64,000 nucleotides of DNA, taken from contig CAOJJB010000006.1 in assembly GCA_948436975.1 (NCBI GenBank), positions 1-64,000 on the forward strand, read 5' to 3'. Position 1 is the stretch's first letter. The number at the start of each line of letters is the position of its first letter. The DNA comes from an uncultured Clostridium sp. (GTDB taxonomy: Bacteria > Bacillota > Clostridia > TANB77 > CAG-508). Positions 27,495 to 37,082 of this stretch are shown here, one piece after another. The position numbers and the translations under genes were made by a program. The notes beneath the pieces were generated by a model that was given only the letters and a program-made list of their open reading frames with translations, made no database searches and was not told the origin of the DNA.

Positions 27495-28016
27495 TTACTC
27501 ATATAATAAATTTATTTCATGTGATGGAATTCCGACAACAGTTTTTCTTTTTGGAACTTCTTTTAAAACTACTGCTCCTGCTCCAATTTTCGCATAATCA
27601 TTTATTTTTATAGGACCTAATACTTTAGCTCCTGCTCCTACTAATACACCTTTTCCTAAAGTAGGGTGTCTTTTATTCTTATCTTTTCCTGTTCCACCTA
27701 AAGTTACTTGATGATATATTATACAATCATCACCTATTTCTGCAGTTTCTCCTATTACAATTCCCATTCCATGATCTATAAATAACCTTTTACCTATTTT
27801 TGCTCCTGGATGTATTTCTATTCCTGTTATAAATCTAGAAATCTGAGATATTAATCTCGCAATAAAAAATAATTTTTTTCTATATAAAAAGTGTGCTATT
27901 CTATGGAAGAAAATTGCATGAAAACCTGAGTAAAGTATTATAACTTCCAAAATATTTCTTGCAGCAGGATCTTTTTGTTTTATATTTTTTGCATCCTCAT
28001 ATAAACTTTTAAACAT
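27495..28016 (-). CDS. cysE: Serine O-acetyltransferase
   Basis: The enzyme acetylates L-serine with acetyl-CoA, the first step of cysteine synthesis. I start it at the ATG at 28016 ([20 protein letters not shown]), about eight bases after GGAGAA, giving 173 residues; an upstream start would add a 30-residue segment unlike the family. The helical N-domain is followed by a left-handed beta-helix with [18 protein letters not shown] and [10 protein letters not shown], the active-site region of short CysE proteins. It lies close to a sulfonate/thiamine-precursor-type importer, which hints at sulfur metabolism. Confidence 0.93.
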   Translation of the reverse strand: MFKSLYEDAKNIKQKDPAARNILEVIILYSGFHAIFFHRIAHFLYRKKLFFIARLISQISRFITGIEIHPGAKIGKRLFIDHGMGIVIGETAEIGDDCIIYHQVTLGGTGKDKNKRHPTLGKGVLVGAGAKVLGPIKINDYAKIGAGAVVLKEVPKRKTVVGIPSHEINLLYE

Positions 28017-28116
28017 TTCATATTCTCCTTTATATACTATATGACATTTAAAAGTTTTTGCTAATTTATTATTATATATGAAATAAAATTTTATTTTTAA
28101 ATACAAAACTAATGTT

Positions 28117-28713
28117 TTAATCTTTAGGTGGAAATAAGATCTTTTTATAAAATGTATCAGCTAGATAAACTGCACCTAAAGGATTGTGTGCTAAAACTCT
28201 ATCTTTAACTGCTAATACAGTAACAGGTGCCTTAGAATATTTAATAAATAATGAATCATGACCTACACAAAGTCCAATAACAACATTAAAATCTGTTTCT
28301 GCTTTATTTAAAAATTCTGCTTGTGTAATTGGATTACACATAGGATTAGTAGATTTTTCAAGACCAACTATTTCTTTTGATACTCCTCCAACTTTGCACA
28401 TAATAGATACTGTTTCAAAATCATTATATGTAAAAACTTTATCAATAATTTTTGCTTCATTTGCTAATGCACTACAAAAAGCAAGTCCAATTTTTTTATA
28501 TCCACATTGATTTGCAAAATCTATAGTTTCTTCAATTCTTGTTCTTCCATATTGTGTAGATAATTTTGCTGAAACTTTTGCAATACTATAATTCTCTTCA
28601 CTTTTATAAAGTTCTTTTATTTTTTCAATATCTTCTTCCAAACTTGGACAATTTTTAGGTGCATTTTTGAGTCCATTTTTACAAGCATGTATTCCACACA
28701 TTGCACAATTCAT
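28117..28713 (-). CDS. DUF1847 metal-binding protein
   Basis: The 198-residue protein begins [14 protein letters not shown], with Cys residues likely to bind a metal, and has the DUF1847 features [12 protein letters not shown] and [19 protein letters not shown]. The function of this family is not established. It lies between cysE and an ABC importer on the same strand, consistent with but not proving a role in sulfur or metal homeostasis. Confidence 0.85.
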   Translation of the reverse strand: MNCAMCGIHACKNGLKNAPKNCPSLEEDIEKIKELYKSEENYSIAKVSAKLSTQYGRTRIEETIDFANQCGYKKIGLAFCSALANEAKIIDKVFTYNDFETVSIMCKVGGVSKEIVGLEKSTNPMCNPITQAEFLNKAETDFNVVIGLCVGHDSLFIKYSKAPVTVLAVKDRVLAHNPLGAVYLADTFYKKILFPPKD

Positions 28714-28892
28714 AATATTTTCCTCCTATCAATAATTATAGTATAACAAAAAATATATATTTTCAAGAATATTTGAAAATAAAAATACAATTGGAAAAAA
28801 GGAAAATAAATTACCTTCTATTAAAAAGTACAGTTATTTTAAAAACTATAGTGTACTTTATTATAGAAGGTATACATTTATTTAGTAACTTA

Positions 28893-29912
28893 TTATTTAT
28901 TTTCAACAGACTTTTCTGCATAAGTATTATTTACTATTTTATCATATGGAACTTTTTCATCTAATTCTCCAGCCATAATCATAACATCTTCTAATCTTTC
29001 AAAACTCTCTTGTGTCAATACAGGAGTATCATTCCAAGCATCTATATCTTTATAACTTTGAATAGCAGTTTCAAGCATTTCTATATCTGTATCTGGAAAA
29101 AATTCTTTAACTTCTTCTGCAATTTCTTTTGAAGAATGTTCTTTTACCCATTTTTGACCTTCATAAACAGAATCTGTAAATTTCTGAATTATATCTTGAT
29201 TTTCTTCTATATAACTTTTTTTAGCAAAATAAGCTGTATAAGGTATTTCTCCTGAAGCCTCTCCAACTGATGCTACAACATATCCTTTACCTTGTAATTC
29301 TGTCATTGAAGCTGTTGGTTCAAATAAAGTTACATATTCTGCTTCACCTGATGAAAATGCTCCTGCCATTAAATCAAATTTTATGCTATCATCTAATGTT
29401 AAATCAGACTGCGGATTTATTCCGTTATTTTTTAGAACATATTCTAAAGTCATATAAGGAACTCCACCCTTTCTACCAGGTATAACAGTTTTTCCTTTTA
29501 AGTCTTTCCAATCAAAATTATCAGTATCTGTTTTTGAAACTAAAAAAGAACCATCTTTTTTAGTTAGTTGAGCAAATACTTCTGCATAATCTTCTTTCCC
29601 CTCATTATAAACATATATTGATGCCTCGGGACCTGCAAAGCCTATATCTGCTTGATTAGAAAGTACAGATGTCATTACTGCATCTGCTCCCTGACCAGTT
29701 GTAAGATCTATTTTTATTCCATTCTTTTCAAAAAATCCTTTTTGAATTGCAACATATTGTGGAGAGTAAAAAACTGATCTTGTTACTTCACTCAAATTAA
29801 TAGTTTTTAAATTACTTTTGAAGTCTTTCTGATTATTAATTGTTATAATTCCTCCAATTAATATAACTAAAATAATGCAAACTATTGTATTTATTAATTT
29901 TCGTTTTTTCAA
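28893..29912 (-). CDS. ABC importer substrate-binding protein, SsuA/THI5-like
   Basis: The 339-residue protein has an N-terminal hydrophobic anchor (residues 7-27) without a clear lipobox. A periplasmic-binding-protein type II fold follows: VTRSVFYSPQYVAIQKGFFEKN, shortened to the recognisable SPQYVAIQKGFFEKNG, QADIGFAGPEAS and GRKGGVPYMTLEYVL. This places it in the NMT1/THI5/SsuA group, which binds sulfonates, taurine or pyrimidine thiamine precursors. Gene order ATPase, permease, binding protein forms one importer operon. Confidence 0.88.
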   Translation of the reverse strand: MKKRKLINTIVCIILVILIGGIITINNQKDFKSNLKTINLSEVTRSVFYSPQYVAIQKGFFEKNGIKIDLTTGQGADAVMTSVLSNQADIGFAGPEASIYVYNEGKEDYAEVFAQLTKKDGSFLVSKTDTDNFDWKDLKGKTVIPGRKGGVPYMTLEYVLKNNGINPQSDLTLDDSIKFDLMAGAFSSGEAEYVTLFEPTASMTELQGKGYVVASVGEASGEIPYTAYFAKKSYIEENQDIIQKFTDSVYEGQKWVKEHSSKEIAEEVKEFFPDTDIEMLETAIQSYKDIDAWNDTPVLTQESFERLEDVMIMAGELDEKVPYDKIVNNTYAEKSVENK

Positions 29913-29974
29913 TATAAAATCCTCCTATTCATTATTTTATATATTTTATTGCTGTTAGACATAAAATGTGAAAC

Positions 29975-30782
29975 TTAACTTACTCTAGTTTTCATTATAA
30001 ACTTTTCTAATAATAAAACTGCTCCATACATAATTCCTGCAACAATTCCAAGTATTATTACACTTGTCATAACTAAATCTAATTTAAATACTTGACCTCC
30101 ATATACAATTAAATATCCTAAACCTGCTTTTGATACTAAAAATTCTCCTGAAATTACACCAACTAATGAAAGACCTATATTTACTTTTAAAGAGTTTATA
30201 AATGTACTAATATTAGCTGGTATTACAATTTTATTTAATATTTGAAACTTATTAGCCTTAAAAGTTCTTGCCATTTTTATTAATTCTTTATCTGTTTTTA
30301 AAAAACCATTTAAATTTTCTAGAATAGTTACTATAAGTGATATTGCCACTCCCATTACTATAATAGCTGATGTTCCAGCTCCAACCCAAATTATAATTAT
30401 AGGCCCGAAGCGCTACTTTTGGTAAGCTATTTAAAACTACTAAATATGGATCAAATACTTTTGAAAGAAAATCAGACCACCATAGTATTATAGCTATTAA
30501 AACACCTAAAATTGTTCCTATTAAAAAACCAATAATTGTTTCATTGGTTGTAACTAGTATATGTTTTACTAAATCATTTGAAGATAAATTCATAAAAGTT
30601 TTTATTATTCGACTTGGTTGACTTGTTATAAAACTATCTATTACTCCAGTATTTGCAAGAATTTCCCATATTACTAAAAAAGTCAACAATATAAATAGTT
30701 GTGTAAACAAAATCATATATTTCTTTTTTCTTAAGTTTTTCAAATATTTTTTTCTTTCTTTTGATATTAAATTATTATTCAT
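29975..30782 (-). CDS. ABC importer permease, SsuC-like, +1 frameshift at a CGG codon
   Basis: Two frames together encode one permease of about 268 residues. The first (from ATG 30782, overlapping the ATPase stop) covers the first membrane segments and reaches LNSLPKVAL, then reads CTT CGG GCC TAT and drifts out of frame to 30288. Dropping the C of the CGG at 30407-30405 gives CTT GGG CCT ATA ATT ATA ATT TGG, restoring the family pattern LPKVALGPIIIIW. The frame then continues through the EAA-type loop to the stop at 29975. Flanking operon genes are intact. As with the ATPase at 24.7 kb, this is either +1 frameshifting at CGG or an insertion. Confidence 0.85.
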
Positions 30783-31542
30783 CAACTCCCAACTCCTTCC
30801 ATAGAGTATTAAAATATCCAGTAAATTCAGTTTTTTCTCTACAGTTTATTGGAGTTCTATTTTCCATATTAAAATTTATTGTATGAATATTTTTTACTGT
30901 TGCTGGTCTTTTGCTCAATACAATTACTCTATCAGACATACTTATAGCCTCTGAAATATCATGTGTTACCATTAATACTGTAATATTTTCTTTTCTTAAA
31001 ATGTTATATATGTCATTTGTAACCATTATTCTAGTTTGATAATCAAGTGCTGAAAAAGCCTCATCTAATAAAAGTATTTTGGGTCTTGTTGCTAATGTTC
31101 TAATTAATGCTACTCTTTGCCTCATACCTCCTGAAAGTTCACTTGGATATTTGTTTATAAATTCATATAAATCGTATTTTTTTAATAAACTTTCAGCATA
31201 TTCTATACTTTCTTTATTTAATTGTTTTTTTATTTCTAAACCAAACAATGTATTACTTAATATATTTTTCCATTCCAATAAACAATCTCTCTGTAACATA
31301 TATCCTATTTTTTCTGAAATACCTTCTACTTTTTCTTTCTCTATGTATATTTCTCCATTTGTTTTTTCTTCTAATCCTGCAATTATTGAAAGAAGAGTTG
31401 ATTTTCCACATCCACTTGGTCCTATTATACTTACAAATTCACCTTCTTCTATTTTGAAATTAACATTATTTAATGCTAATACTTCATTTTCTTTACTTTG
31501 ATATTTTTTTGTTATATCTTTAACTTCTAATATATTGCTCAT
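30775..31542 (-). CDS. ABC importer ATPase, SsuB/TauB-like
   Basis: The 255-residue ATPase has Walker A GPSGCGKST, Q-loop YMLQRDCLLEW, signature LSGGMRQRV and Walker B ILLLDEAFSALD, with the H-loop VTHDISEA. It is the first gene of the importer operon and overlaps the start of the permease gene. The closest families are the nitrate/sulfonate/taurine and thiamine-precursor importers. Confidence 0.92.
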   Translation of the reverse strand: MSNILEVKDITKKYQSKENEVLALNNVNFKIEEGEFVSIIGPSGCGKSTLLSIIAGLEEKTNGEIYIEKEKVEGISEKIGYMLQRDCLLEWKNILSNTLFGLEIKKQLNKESIEYAESLLKKYDLYEFINKYPSELSGGMRQRVALIRTLATRPKILLLDEAFSALDYQTRIMVTNDIYNILRKENITVLMVTHDISEAISMSDRVIVLSKRPATVKNIHTINFNMENRTPINCREKTEFTGYFNTLWKELGVDE

Positions 31543-31697
31543 AATTATTCCCCCTAAATTTAATACTACTACATATTATGTAAATTACTTTTATAGGGTG
31601 AGTATATTATTAACGCATCTTTATATTATAAGATATTTCATATATATTTTTTTCTATAATAAAATAAAATTTAGAATAAACTTTCATATCACATAAA

Positions 31698-31733
31698 AAA
31701 ATATGTATGTATTTGAACTACACACATATTTCT
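31698..31733 (-). terminator. Terminator after the EamA-family gene
   Basis: AAATATGTGTGTA and TACATACATATTT pair with one mismatch around a short loop and are followed on the minus strand by a T-rich tract. Between this hairpin and the ATPase start at 31542 I see nothing further except AT-rich leader sequence and a GGGGG-type ribosome binding site. Confidence 0.75.
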
Positions 31734-31763
31734 TAATTTCAAATTATGATCTGAATACTTATT

Positions 31764-32612
31764 TTATATTTTAATTAAAATTATTCCTAAAATAATTAGA
31801 CAAGCTGATATAACTTTTTTAGGAATATCATCTCTTTCCTTTAATAACAAATATCCAACAATAACATTTAATATAATTCTTAAAGCACAAAGTGGTGCTA
31901 CAATACTTACATTTCCTAATTGATATGCTCTTAATTGTGATACTATTGAAGCAGACCAAGTTACAGCTGTTATTAATATAGCTATTTTATTTCCATTTTT
32001 AAATTCTTCTTTTATATCAGAAAATTTTAGTCTTTCAAAAATAAAAATCAATATAGATGGTATTCCTAAAGTTAGAGCCGCATAAAAAGGTAAATTAAAA
32101 TTGTCTGATATATTCACATCTAAAAACATTGCAACTGTAAAAAATACATTTCCTAATATTCCTAATGCTACATATTTATTTAAACTTTTTTCTTCTCCTT
32201 TTTTATAAAATACAAAAATATTACTTAAAGCAATTAAGATTGCACCTATAAATTTATTTAATATAAAAGGATCTTTAAAAAAAATTATACCTGCAAAAAT
32301 CATAAAAACAGTTGATAATTGTTGTATCATACTATAAGTAGAAGGTTGAGTTCCACTTATTACACTAGTATTTATTCTATCTGAAATTGCATAAAAAATT
32401 ATAGCTAACCCCAATAAAATATATACTTTTATATCTGTTGGAAATTTCATCTCAAAAAATGGACTTACTAGTAATATTGTAAGTGATCCTATAACTTCTA
32501 ATAATACTGTAAGTGCTCCTGTTTTGGTTATTGATTTTGTTGCGATTTTATAAGTTTGATCAAATACTACTATAAAAATCAAATAACTTATTACGAATAA
32601 TATCCAATTCAT
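31764..32612 (-). CDS. EamA/DMT-family transporter
   Basis: The 282-residue protein has about ten membrane segments in two homologous halves, the layout of drug/metabolite transporters with two EamA domains. Motifs are weak; the second half reads SQLRAYQLGNVSIVAPLCAL near the usual family pattern. The substrate is unknown. It has its own terminator and appears monocistronic. Confidence 0.82.
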   Translation of the reverse strand: MNWILFVISYLIFIVVFDQTYKIATKSITKTGALTVLLEVIGSLTILLVSPFFEMKFPTDIKVYILLGLAIIFYAISDRINTSVISGTQPSTYSMIQQLSTVFMIFAGIIFFKDPFILNKFIGAILIALSNIFVFYKKGEEKSLNKYVALGILGNVFFTVAMFLDVNISDNFNLPFYAALTLGIPSILIFIFERLKFSDIKEEFKNGNKIAILITAVTWSASIVSQLRAYQLGNVSIVAPLCALRIILNVIVGYLLLKERDDIPKKVISACLIILGIILIKI

Positions 32613-32705
32613 TCTTTACTTCTCCTTTATTTAGTATAATTATTATATCATTTATGACATCCTATAACAATATATAATTTTTCAAAAAGGATCCTAAGTA
32701 ATTAA

Positions 32706-33755
32706 TTAGTTAGTTAATTCCTGCATTAACTCATGAACAGACACTATTTTATTTACTTTATCTACATTACTACCACAAAAAATTAATCCATCTCTCATAT
32801 TTCCTTTTACAGCATTAACTAATGCTTTTGTTATACAATATGGTGTATTTGAAACATCACAAGTTTTTATACAACCATAACATCTATCTATTTTACATTT
32901 TTCCAGTTCTGTATTTTTTATAAAGGAATTGTTTAATGCCCTTCCAGGCATCCCAACTGGACTTTTTATAATTTTAATATCTTCTTTTTTAGCATTTACA
33001 TACATATTTTTAAATTCTATTGAAGCATCACATTCATCAGTCGCAACAAATCTAGTTGCCATTTGTACACCTGTAGAGCCTAGTTTTAAAAACTTTTCTA
33101 TATCATTTTTATCCCATATTCCACCAGCTGATATTATAGGTATATTCTTTTTGGTTTGTTCTTCTATTTTTTTTATATAATTTACAATTTCTACTGTTAT
33201 ATTTTCCAGTGTAACTTTGTTATCTACTAATTCATCATTTTTAAAACCTAAATGTCCTCCAGCTTTTGGTCCTTCTATTACTATCATATCTGGTATATAG
33301 TTATATTTATCCATCCAATGTTTTACTATAAGTTTGCAACATCTTAAAGACGATACTATTGGTGCTATTTTTGTATTAGTTCCTATTACATATTTGGGTA
33401 AATCCTTTGGTATACCTGCACCAGAAATTATTAAGTCAATTCCTTGTTTTACACACTCTTTAGTAATACTTTCATAGTTTTTTAGTGCTACCATAATATT
33501 TACACCTAAAATTTTATCTTCTCCTGCAATTTCTCTTGCTAATTTTATTTCTTTTCCAATAGCTCTAATATTTGCTTCATTAGGATTATTATCAAAATCT
33601 TTTTCTTTATATCCTATATCTGCTGTTGATATTATTCCTATACCACCTTCTTTACTAACATTTCCTGCTAAATTATGCATTGATACACCAACTCCCATTC
33701 CTCCTTGGATAATTGGATATTTTGATTTTTTATTTCCTAATTTTATGCCTTCCAT
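32706..33755 (-). CDS. FMN-dependent nitronate monooxygenase-like protein
   Basis: The 349-residue TIM-barrel flavoprotein has IIQGGMGVGVSMHNLAG at its start, then GVNIMVAL, IISGAGIPKDLP, EGPKAGGHLG and ISAGGIWD, the FMN- and substrate-binding elements of the 2-nitropropane dioxygenase/FabK family. A Cys-rich region near the C-terminus (CKIDRCYGC...CDVSNTPYC) is typical of the longer Clostridial relatives and could hold a metal or cluster. It has a strong promoter with an overlapping palindrome. Confidence 0.88.
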   Translation of the reverse strand: MEGIKLGNKKSKYPIIQGGMGVGVSMHNLAGNVSKEGGIGIISTADIGYKEKDFDNNPNEANIRAIGKEIKLAREIAGEDKILGVNIMVALKNYESITKECVKQGIDLIISGAGIPKDLPKYVIGTNTKIAPIVSSLRCCKLIVKHWMDKYNYIPDMIVIEGPKAGGHLGFKNDELVDNKVTLENITVEIVNYIKKIEEQTKKNIPIISAGGIWDKNDIEKFLKLGSTGVQMATRFVATDECDASIEFKNMYVNAKKEDIKIIKSPVGMPGRALNNSFIKNTELEKCKIDRCYGCIKTCDVSNTPYCITKALVNAVKGNMRDGLIFCGSNVDKVNKIVSVHELMQELTN

Positions 33756-33766
33756 ATTTACCTCCT

Positions 33767-33812
33767 ATCTAGTTTGTAATACTAGATTATCATTAGTAAA
33801 TTACTCTGTCAA
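33767..33812 (-). promoter_or_regulatory. Promoter with palindromic operator
   Basis: TTGACA (33812-33807) and TAATCT (33789-33784) are 17 bases apart on the minus strand. The palindrome ATCTAGT-N7-ACTAGAT (33787-33767) overlaps the -10 and the start region, a typical repressor site position. The regulator is not in the immediate vicinity. Confidence 0.7.
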
Positions 33813-33837
33813 CTAATCGACTAAACGTTCAAAAGGA

Positions 33838-34404
33838 TTACGAATTTTCGTAACCCTTTGCTATTAAAGCTTCTTCTATATAATTAACTCTTTTTATAAT
33901 TGATAAACAATATTTTGATAATATATTTTTAGTATTCTTTATATTAAATTTCATTCCTCTACTAATACATGCTTCTTTTATCTCATATAAATCTTTTCTT
34001 AATATTGGAAACATGGATAATGAAATACATACCATTATTTTAATTTCATCAGTGTTAATCTTAAATATTTTAAGTGGGCTACACAATAATTTTACTGTTT
34101 CTGCAATACTTGCCGTAGTGGTTGTTATTGCATATATTATTGTAGCATTACAAACTATAATTAATTTTCCACCTATCCAAAATGCATTTATAATATCATC
34201 CATAAAACAATTAATTACAAATGTAAATAAAATAAAAGGAAATATTTTAAAAGTTTTGTTTATGATATTTCTAATATTTTTTCTTAAAATTATCATTAAA
34301 ATTGAATTAATTATAAGAAAAAATATAGTATATATATTGTTAGGAAAAAAAAATACACTTGTACTATAAAATATAAAACTCAAAAATTTAATCAGATTTT
34401 TCAT
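33838..34404 (-). CDS. ECF transporter transmembrane (T) component
   Basis: The 188-residue protein has about five membrane segments and a cytosolic region with EIKEACISRGMKF, close to the Ala-Arg-Gly coupling signatures of EcfT proteins. It is short for the family. Its start overlaps the end of the ATPase gene by 17 bases, so the three ECF genes are translationally coupled. Confidence 0.82.
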   Translation of the reverse strand: MKNLIKFLSFIFYSTSVFFFPNNIYTIFFLIINSILMIILRKNIRNIINKTFKIFPFILFTFVINCFMDDIINAFWIGGKLIIVCNATIIYAITTTTASIAETVKLLCSPLKIFKINTDEIKIMVCISLSMFPILRKDLYEIKEACISRGMKFNIKNTKNILSKYCLSIIKRVNYIEEALIAKGYENS

Positions 34405-35215
34405 TTATAAGTCCTTTCAAATTAAATACTAATTCATTTACTGAAAATTCGTTTAACTTTAAATTTATTCCACATTTTTTTAATTCTACCAATATTTTAA
34501 GTATTGTAGGTTCTTTTATTTCAAATTTTTTTAGTATATTAGATTTTTCTACTAAGTCTTTTTTTTCAATCACATGTTCTATTTTTCCATCATTTAATAT
34601 AAGAACTCTATCTGCTAATAATATTTCATCTGAAATATTAGTTATACATATTATAGTATATCCTTGATCCTTTAATTTTTTTATTATTTGATAAATTTTC
34701 TCTTTTCCTTTACTATCTATCATTGTAGTTGGTTCATCTAAAATGATGTATTTAGGTTTTTTAGCTAATATTTCTGCTATCATTATCCTTTGCTTTTGTC
34801 CTAAAGATAATGTATATAAATCTTCTTCTTTTTTATCTATCATATCCACTTGTTCTAGTGCATAATTTATTCTTTCTTCAATTTCTTGTTTTTCTAAATT
34901 TTTAAGAGAAAATGAAAGTTCATCATAAATACTATTAAATATAATTTGATTTTCTGGATTTTGAAAAACAATTCCTACTTTATCATTAATTAAATTATAA
35001 TTCTTTCTTTTAGAAATATCTAAATCATCAATTATAATTCTTCCTTTTTTTAGCTTTATAATTCCAGAAAGTAATTTTCCAATAGTAGATTTTCCTGATG
35101 CATTTTTTCCCACAATTGCAATAATCTCTCCATTATTAACTTCAAAATTTAAATTGTCTAATATATTTTTTTTACTGTTTTTATATTTAAAAGAAACATT
35201 TTCTACTTTAATCAT
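34388..35215 (-). CDS. ECF transporter ATPase
   Basis: The 275-residue ATPase has Walker A GKNASGKST, Q-loop VFQNPENQ (typical of ECF/cobalt-type ATPases), signature LSLGQKQRI and Walker B YIILDEPTTMID. Only one ATPase gene is present, so it presumably works as a homodimer, as in group I ECF systems with dedicated modules. Confidence 0.92.
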   Translation of the reverse strand: MIKVENVSFKYKNSKKNILDNLNFEVNNGEIIAIVGKNASGKSTIGKLLSGIIKLKKGRIIIDDLDISKRKNYNLINDKVGIVFQNPENQIIFNSIYDELSFSLKNLEKQEIEERINYALEQVDMIDKKEEDLYTLSLGQKQRIMIAEILAKKPKYIILDEPTTMIDSKGKEKIYQIIKKLKDQGYTIICITNISDEILLADRVLILNDGKIEHVIEKKDLVEKSNILKKFEIKEPTILKILVELKKCGINLKLNEFSVNELVFNLKGLINEKSD

Positions 35216-35744
35216 TATTGCTCCTTATATATGTATCAAATGGTTTTCTTAATATTTTTTCTATAAATAAGAATACAATTATATGAATTGGTATCATAAT
35301 AATTTGTTTTGGTATTCTTGTAAAAAATAATACTTTAAAAGCTTTTCCTGTTGTTATACTTGTCCATAAAGTATTTAATCCCATATTAACTATTACAGCT
35401 ATTACTGTTACAGCTATTATTGTTCTTAGCATAAGTTTTTTATCTGAAAATGAATCTGATTTTTTCTTATAAAGCAATACACCATAAATTAGTCCTGCTA
35501 TTGCTGTGCTTATAGTATAACCTATAAAATATGCTCCTGTTGGAAATAGTGTTGCTCCTATAATATCCCCCAATACATTTAAAAGTACCGTCCATTTTGG
35601 ACCTAACCATACTGCACATAACATTGTTGGAATAAAAGCAAAACTTACTTTTGTAATAGGTGTTTTTATTGATAAAAATCTTGATAAAATAATTAACATT
35701 GCTAAAAGTATTGCTGTTAATATAATTTTTTTATTTCTACTCAT
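35208..35744 (-). CDS. folT: ECF substrate-specific component, FolT-like
   Basis: The 178-residue membrane protein has about five or six segments and the pattern VSFAFIPTMLCAVWLGPKW...LGDIIGATLFPTGAYFIGYTIS, typical of folate-type S components. Its gene overlaps that of the ATPase by eight bases. It would give this three-gene operon folate uptake. A related S component for another vitamin is possible. Confidence 0.78.
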   Translation of the reverse strand: MSRNKKIILTAILLAMLIILSRFLSIKTPITKVSFAFIPTMLCAVWLGPKWTVLLNVLGDIIGATLFPTGAYFIGYTISTAIAGLIYGVLLYKKKSDSFSDKKLMLRTIIAVTVIAVIVNMGLNTLWTSITTGKAFKVLFFTRIPKQIIMIPIHIIVFLFIEKILRKPFDTYIRSNND

Positions 35745-35919
35745 ATAAATTTCTCCTTATTTTTTATATAATATTTTAATCCATTCTCCATAATTGAAAT
35801 TTATCTATAATCATCTACTTAAATTTTATGCTAATTATTTTAACATATTTTTTATTACTATGATACTCTTTTTGTAAAATTTATTGAAAAGTTACTGTTT
35901 TTTAATGTATAATAGCTAT

Positions 35920-35956
35920 AAAAAAGTTGCCAATTAAAATATTAGGCAACTTTTTT
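35920..35956. terminator. Bidirectional terminator between the ECF operon and the glycan cluster
   Basis: AAAAAAGTTGCC and GGCAACTTTTTT form a 12-bp stem with a 13-base loop and an A/T tract at both ends. It ends the upstream acyltransferase cluster and precedes the leader of the ECF operon (35745-35919), where I see only AT-rich sequence. Confidence 0.85.
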
Positions 35957-37069
35957 CTATATAATATCTAAAAATCTTGATAATGAATTAGATACTTTAT
36001 TTGATAATTTACTATAAAACTTAGAATCCAATAGTTTATTTACAGTATATTTTTCAATAAACTGTCTAATTAAATCAATTATTGCACCTACTATAAAAAT
36101 AATAATAGTAGTTCCTAAAATATATATTACAAAATAACTACTATTTAAATGTTCTAAAGTTGAAAATATGTTTTTCCAAATATATGGATTTAACATTCCA
36201 TCATGTATCATGTAAATACCTAATGTAGTAGATGCTAACATATTAATTATTTTATTTGAAGTAATTCTTATTTTAAGAAAAATTTCAAATACTGAAATAC
36301 TAAATATAAACATTGGTATTGTATTTGGTGGCCAAAAATAAGCTACATCTAAATTATTTAAAATATTAAAATTATGTTGAACTAGATAAATAACTATAAT
36401 CCCCATAAGCATTATGAAAAAGCTCAATATCGCTCCAATAATTGAACTATTTCTTTTTTTATATATTTTAATATCATATAACCTTATATAAGCTCCAACA
36501 AAATATATAATTACTAACCAAATAAATCTTGAATAATATAATAAAGTTTCTGTTGAATTATAAAAAATGCCTAAAATTGTAGGTATTACACTCCATACTA
36601 ATAAAGATGTTATCAATAACTTTTGAAAATTTCTTTTTTCCATACTATGTATAAGAATGTTGAAATATGGTGAAAATATATAAATTAATATATATACAGA
36701 AACAAACCAATATTTAGAAATAGTTATAGGAAAACATAGTAAAATACGATTTATAACTCCCATATCAGAAGAAATAAAACCTATTTTTATAGCAATTAAT
36801 ACTGTAATTATATAATAAAAATAAACTTCCAAAACTAATTTTATTAACTTTTTAGCTGAAAACTTACTATTTACCATAAAATATCCCATTATTAAAATAA
36901 ATATATTAACTCCAAGTTCTCCAAACATATAAAAAGATTTTACAATAAAAGAACTTATATTTAATTCTTCAAAAACATATCCACTTTTAAATACATAATG
37001 AAAACTAATTATTAATAAAATAGATATTATTCTTAATAATTCTATATTTGATTGACGTTCTTTTTTCAT
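35957..37069 (-). CDS. Membrane acyltransferase, acyltransferase-3 family
   Basis: The 370-residue protein has about ten membrane segments and starts QSNIELLRIISILLIISFHY, a variant of the family start with Glu in place of Asp and the conserved Arg and His. It is followed by GVNIFILIMGYFM. It is the last gene of a glycan-modification cluster and lies 13 bases after the next acyltransferase gene. It probably acylates an exported sugar or polymer. Confidence 0.82.
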   Translation of the reverse strand: MKKERQSNIELLRIISILLIISFHYVFKSGYVFEELNISSFIVKSFYMFGELGVNIFILIMGYFMVNSKFSAKKLIKLVLEVYFYYIITVLIAIKIGFISSDMGVINRILLCFPITISKYWFVSVYILIYIFSPYFNILIHSMEKRNFQKLLITSLLVWSVIPTILGIFYNSTETLLYYSRFIWLVIIYFVGAYIRLYDIKIYKKRNSSIIGAILSFFIMLMGIIVIYLVQHNFNILNNLDVAYFWPPNTIPMFIFSISVFEIFLKIRITSNKIINMLASTTLGIYMIHDGMLNPYIWKNIFSTLEHLNSSYFVIYILGTTIIIFIVGAIIDLIRQFIEKYTVNKLLDSKFYSKLSNKVSNSLSRFLDII

Positions 37070-37082
37070 ATTTTTCTTCTTT

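Noticed and set aside
31543-31697. Riboswitch in the leader of the SsuABC-type importer
   Set aside because: I looked for TPP, SAM and purine aptamer cores and found none; only AT-rich sequence and a ribosome binding site.
35745-35850. A stretch reading AGTAGATGATT upstream of folT, like part of a THF riboswitch
   Set aside because: The following conserved parts (GCGTTAA and the GGTGAATCAT side) are absent; a short chance match.
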